DNA from: Gymnogyps californianus | Taxonomy: Eukaryota; Chordata; Aves; Accipitriformes; Cathartidae | Assembly: GCF_018139145.2 (NCBI RefSeq) | Contig: NC_059471.1 | Span: forward strand, 85,892,520-85,956,519 | Direction of reading: 5' to 3' | DNA length: 64,000 bases | Shown here: one piece after another, positions 59,467-64,000 of the stretch | How the letters are laid out: every line of letters starts with the position of its first letter | How positions within the stretch are numbered: the stretch's first letter is position 1 | The notes under the pieces: model-generated | What the model was told of the DNA's origin: nothing | Databases searched by the model: none | What the model saw: only the letters and a program-made list of their open reading frames with translations | Translations under genes and position numbers: made by a program

Positions 59467-62400
59467 TCAAAATAGATATGCCATATGTGAAATCCTTGAT
59501 AAAAGTAGCAAAACTGAATTATGGAATGCTTTTATAGGCTACATAATTATTTAGCTAACAACCTATGAAAGACTTGAATGCCAAATCCACTATCCAAGGA
59601 TGTTTCCTGCAACAGGTCTTTGCATATTGTAGGTAGCGGATGAAATCAAAGTGTTCAAAGAGGTTTCTTAGAATTTTTAAAAGTTGAATAACATCCCTAT
59701 TCACAGCTGAAATGCAGTGAGCATCACCGTCTAGCTTGAATTGTCCTGGCTTGTATTAAAACCCAGGATGACTGCAAGCCAGCTCCAAAATCTGGAAGAC
59801 CCCAAAGGGAAGGTCCATACAACTCAGCCCTTGCTTCACTTACTCAAGCTGAACTGCTTTGAGGCTATAATTGTGCACTTCCACAGACTCAAATCTTTGA
59901 GTCATTTTTGTTTGGGGGAGAGAGTTTATTAATTACGGGGTCTTTGTCCCTGTTTGATATGCAGTCCTTAGTGTTATTATTTTAAAGTTCCAACACACTT
60001 GAAAGTATCTTCTTTCTCTCCTTCCCAATATACAGGGAAGTGATTATGTGATTGAATACTCAACTCATAACAGATAAAGCAAGAAAACGCTCAAGTTCAC
60101 ACAATCAAAAGCAACAAGTATAAATCTTCCTATCTCAAGTATTCTCAGTAGCTTTTCAGAAGTCTTACATGTCTCTCTATAACAAGTCTCTGTGGCTAGT
60201 ATGACATTTCCAAAAGTTTCTTAATGCAAACAGATGGCTTTGCTGTAAGTTGTGGCACTGTGCTTGTTCTAAACATTGAAGAGGAACAGTTTTCAGTCAA
60301 ATTTTAAAAATAAAATACTTTTTTTTCTTTAAAATTCAATAATGTATGTTGGTAAGCATAAAAGAGCATAAAAGGAGACCGAAGATGGGCCTCTGATTAC
60401 TTAGCTAGAAGTGTTGCTGTTGATGGTCCATCATATAGACCAAATATAATGGTACAGGCAGCCACCAATTTCTTCCAAGGGCTGCAGCATATTGAAAACA
60501 GGCCTGGTCAGAATATTTTTTATGAAATTTTGTTTTAACACGTTGTTTCGCTAAAAATGAAATGTTTCACAGAGACATACCTGGTTTTGACATAATCCTC
60601 AGAGTCATCATAGGAAGTCTGCTCCAAAGCAAGTAGAACATTGCTTTTCAAGTAGGATTCCCAGCAGCCACCTCTGCAGAAATCTCTCTGCTCTTCATTT
60701 AAAAACAGATATTTTGATGCTGTTGTATTTTCTCAAAAATTTTTGGAAGGTTTTTGTTTTATTTCAATGAACACACATGCACACAAAAACAACCCACATT
60801 TTGAAACATCACTGTGAAATGTGATTGTCTTCCTCTGGGCAGCACCAGTGATTATTTTAGCACAGAGCCCTTGCTCATTTTAGGTTTTGTACGAAATCCT
60901 CACCACAGCAACTAGAGAGAGATCTCCCATTAAGCAATTGTTCTGCAGGGAAGGGTGAAGTCTGATAGTATCTGGAATGCTTGGCTGAAATTTGCAAGTT
61001 CATTTAACACTGTGTTTTAAACGTGGCAGTAGAAATGGGGGGTGGGGCGATGGAAAAAGAGGAAAAAAAGTATTGAGAACTGGAAGTTTTATCATCATAT
61101 GGAACCATGCAGGCCACCAAACTGCATTACTGATAAGGTTCATACCTTCAGATCTACAGCAGAGACTTTTATTTCCAGAACAAATGAAATAGTAGGCAAC
61201 AGTAAAATGCTATTATCCTCCCTATGGGGCAATCAATCACTGGAAAGAGATGAGAGACCAGTATACACTGCCAGTAGGTTGCAGAGCAGAAGACTGTAGA
61301 GACTGAGGCTTGACTCATGTTTTTGGCCCCATCCTGTTTATTTCACTTGCTCCTGTGCAATCATCTAATTGCTTTTACTTCCATACTATCAGTTCTCCAG
61401 CCAAGAGGTCACTGAGACAATTTTCCCCCTTTTAATCTGCAAATATGGTGCCATAGTAGCTGTTGCTGATACAGGACTCTTCAGTCCTAAGAAGATCTGC
61501 TTGATCGCCCTGTTAGGATGGCACATTTGAAGCTCCATTACACACATATCAAGTGTGTGGATGGCGTATGTTCAGTGCAGATGATATTCTTGAAGAATAT
61601 GCCTATCACACACGTATGTTTCCATTGAGGATCCATGAACTGTTGCCACGGTGTCAGCTAGGTGAATTGCCCTGGGCGAAATAGAGGAGACGTTCTTGAA
61701 ACAATAACCTTGCTTTTACTTTTCTCAAATCCTTGAAACAAAGCACAAGAATATTTAAACTCTTCTGTTTGTTGGGAAGCACAGTGTTGGCAAAATAATG
61801 TACTCCTTTGACATCAATTCTCAGGTTTCACCTGAAAATTCAACCATTTCACCTGAAAATTTTTCCACAAAGTTCAACTTGAGGAAAAGACCTACCATGA
61901 AAAATTCCATTTCAACCTCTTAAAGAAAGAGGTTGTGTAAGAAACTGAAAATAGGAATATAAAAATTAAAACTGGATAATACTGAGTCACCTTAGCTACA
62001 ATCCCACATATGTCTTCTCCTAAACTATGTAATCAGAAAATTGCTTTTCCTTATGTCTTCCCTTTCCTCATTCAAAATCTGCCTACTATGCCTAAACTGT
62101 GTCTCTTTAGTTAAAATATATACCATGCTTGGGACAGGTTCTTTCCATAGCTTAAAAATTCATGCTCTACATTTGAGAAAAATCATAGTTTCCTCCTGTA
62201 GAGCGGGCAATTGTTTTTGTAGCTTGTGGATGAACGTAGCACCATCCACAAAATCAAGTCTAAAATGGCCCCACAGACATCAGAGTAAGCTACGAAGGCA
62301 TTCGGTGCTATACTACTTACAACAATGTTGGACCTAGAAGTATTAGCATTAGTTTATCTGGAACAATCTGTGTCTTTCTTGTAATTAATTAATTAATTAA

Positions 62401-64000
62401 TTAAAACCCAAGTAAAGTGTTTTATCTGAATTAATAGCTTGTATCTGATGAAATGTCAGGGCTGGTGCCTTCTAGTTAACAAGAAATGAATGGACTTATA
62501 TTCCAAAATTAATTGTGATGAAACATTTCATATCTAGGAAATAAAAAGTTGGAAAATAATTCCTATTTCCAATATTCATTTAGCATCCTTTGGAAGCTGC
62601 AGATATGTGGTAATGATATAGAGTGAAGATAGATCCATCCTATATTCCTGAAAAGCTTGATCACTATATAACACTTGGAGAAATACTTTGTTATATTAAG
62701 GAGATTTTTGCCCTGGCGCCTCTCTTTCACACTCGCATCTAAATATAAGAAACATGTATAAATTTATGTCTAAAGAGAGTAATTTAAAAGTTTCCAAATG
62801 AATATTAGCTGTATATGTCATACCTTTCTACAGATGGTATTATACAGCATTTCTTACACAGCAAAAAGACTAGGAGTGAAATGTAGCTGAAGAGCACAAA
62901 GTTAAACTCATGTATAAATGCTTGCTGCACCGAAGTCCAGGATGGTGGCCAGCCTTTGTGTGAGGCAGAAGGCACGGGAAGTAGGTACCTTGTATCCATA
63001 TTAAAGAAAGCACAGTCTAGCCAAAATTAAATTCTTAGCTTAACTGGAAGGGAAGATGGGGTTAAGAGAGTGAATACAATACTGGAATTACAATATTTCA
63101 AAGCTCTGGGACTCCAATCTTTACAAATAAAATAACTGAATTTTTTGCATTTCATCTCATTGTCTTATTGCACGTCTTCGCCTTTCTGTGTGTCCGGTAT
63201 GTGGCAACACTTTGTGTTGAGAAAGCTGAAACTTCAATGAAAACATAATCTTGACTTGCTGATGAAAACAGAAATGTTTTGAGGCAAGTTTTGGAGGGAG
63301 AAGTCATATTTTTCGTGAGACGAATAGAGATACTTGGGGAAAAGATGCATGCTTTTGGCCACACCAGCCTTTTTTCCACCCTGAAAGAGCAAGTACCTTC
63401 AAGGTTTGGTACAAGCCTAACGTGTTTAAGAAGGTGGCTGGTACCTGTGGAGCTGGAGAGGAATGTTAGCAAAAAAAAGGCGTGATGTGGTCCTTAGCCA
63501 CAGCAATACACTTGAATTGCTCAAATGAGCCATACTGGCGAATACACGGCGCAATTGCTCTCCTCTGGTATACATAATGGGTTTTCTCTGTGTGGACATC
63601 AAGGTGCCTCGAGAGGGAAGCCCAGGTGTAGTCCTACAGCTCACAGTGATACAGAGTTTTTGTGTGGATCTGGCACACCTTCAGAACCACCAACTGAGAA
63701 ATATTCCTGGGCCAGCACACAGAGGTGGTCCTCGACACAGCTGGAGACAGGTACTTCTTCCCTCTCAAACATGGGAAGTTTAACTACAGTAGAATTGAGC
63801 GGAATTATAATTATAAAATAAGTATGTGTCTTGAGTTCAAAACTTCTACTGTCAGGCAGAGTTTTGAATTTAAATTCCCAGGCCTGCAATCTTAAGGTAT
63901 TTTTTAAGTTTCCCTTTCTGTGTCAATCCTTCGTTCTTGTTTCATCTCTCCAGTTTTCACCTCTTCTCCCTTCAAGTTACAGGGAGGACTGTGGACTGTT
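59467..64000. other. Noncoding stretch to the right edge
   Basis: AT-rich unique sequence with one TAAT microsatellite. Open frames near 62.0-62.3 and 63.2-63.9 kb overlap on both strands and show no recognised domain. I see no repeat family or convincing exon here. Confidence 0.45.
62382..62404. repeat. (TAAT)n tetranucleotide microsatellite
   Basis: Nearly six TAAT units in tandem. The unit is also a homeodomain core, but the run is most simply a microsatellite. Confidence 0.9.

Noticed and set aside
1..64000. CRISPR arrays, operons, tRNA/rRNA genes or a microbial defence system
   Set aside because: Interrupted coding exons with GT-AG introns, CR1 and ERV LTRs show vertebrate nuclear DNA. 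I saw no regularly spaced repeat-spacer pattern or RNA-gene signature.

Overview
The window looks like nuclear DNA from a bird, probably a neoavian. It is AT-rich and gene-poor, and its protein-coding sequence is split by GT-AG introns. Its interspersed repeats are CR1 LINE fragments and solo endogenous-retrovirus LTRs of two families I associate with bird genomes. There are no SINEs that I recognise and no operons, CRISPR arrays, tRNA or rRNA genes.

The only protein-coding gene I can support lies at the left, on the minus strand, and runs off the left edge. Its start-codon exon (9843-9960) encodes a signal peptide. Its second coding exon (2813-3430) encodes a complete pentraxin/laminin-G-like domain. 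The two exons join in phase 1 with good splice signals and no frame break. The layout matches the N-terminus of a group-G adhesion GPCR of the ADGRG4/ADGRG6 kind. The GAIN and seven-helix parts would lie beyond base 1. The acceptor one base before the ATG means at least one untranslated exon lies further upstream. The strong CpG island at about 22.06-22.99 kb carries several minus-strand donor sites and is the best candidate promoter, about 12 kb above the start codon.

Two solo LTRs of one family sit antisense inside this gene. One (3690-4286) is in the intron just above the pentraxin exon. The other (12040-12624) is in the presumed 5'UTR intron, has perfect 5-bp target-site duplications, and keeps a CRE followed by a TATA box.

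From 23 kb to the right edge I find no convincing protein-coding exon. This part holds a short CR1 tail (about 26.3 kb), a minus-strand LTR of a second family with internal repeats (31979-32930), a small isolated CpG-rich patch next to a perfect 24-bp palindrome (42.1-42.6 kb), a third copy of the first LTR family in reverse (55696-56290), and a 5'-truncated, frame-broken CR1 element (about 58.22-59.47 kb). The remaining open frames are short and read like chance frames in AT-rich DNA. The points most worth following are the identity of the pentraxin receptor, the isolated 42-kb CpG patch, and the promoter-competent antisense LTR.
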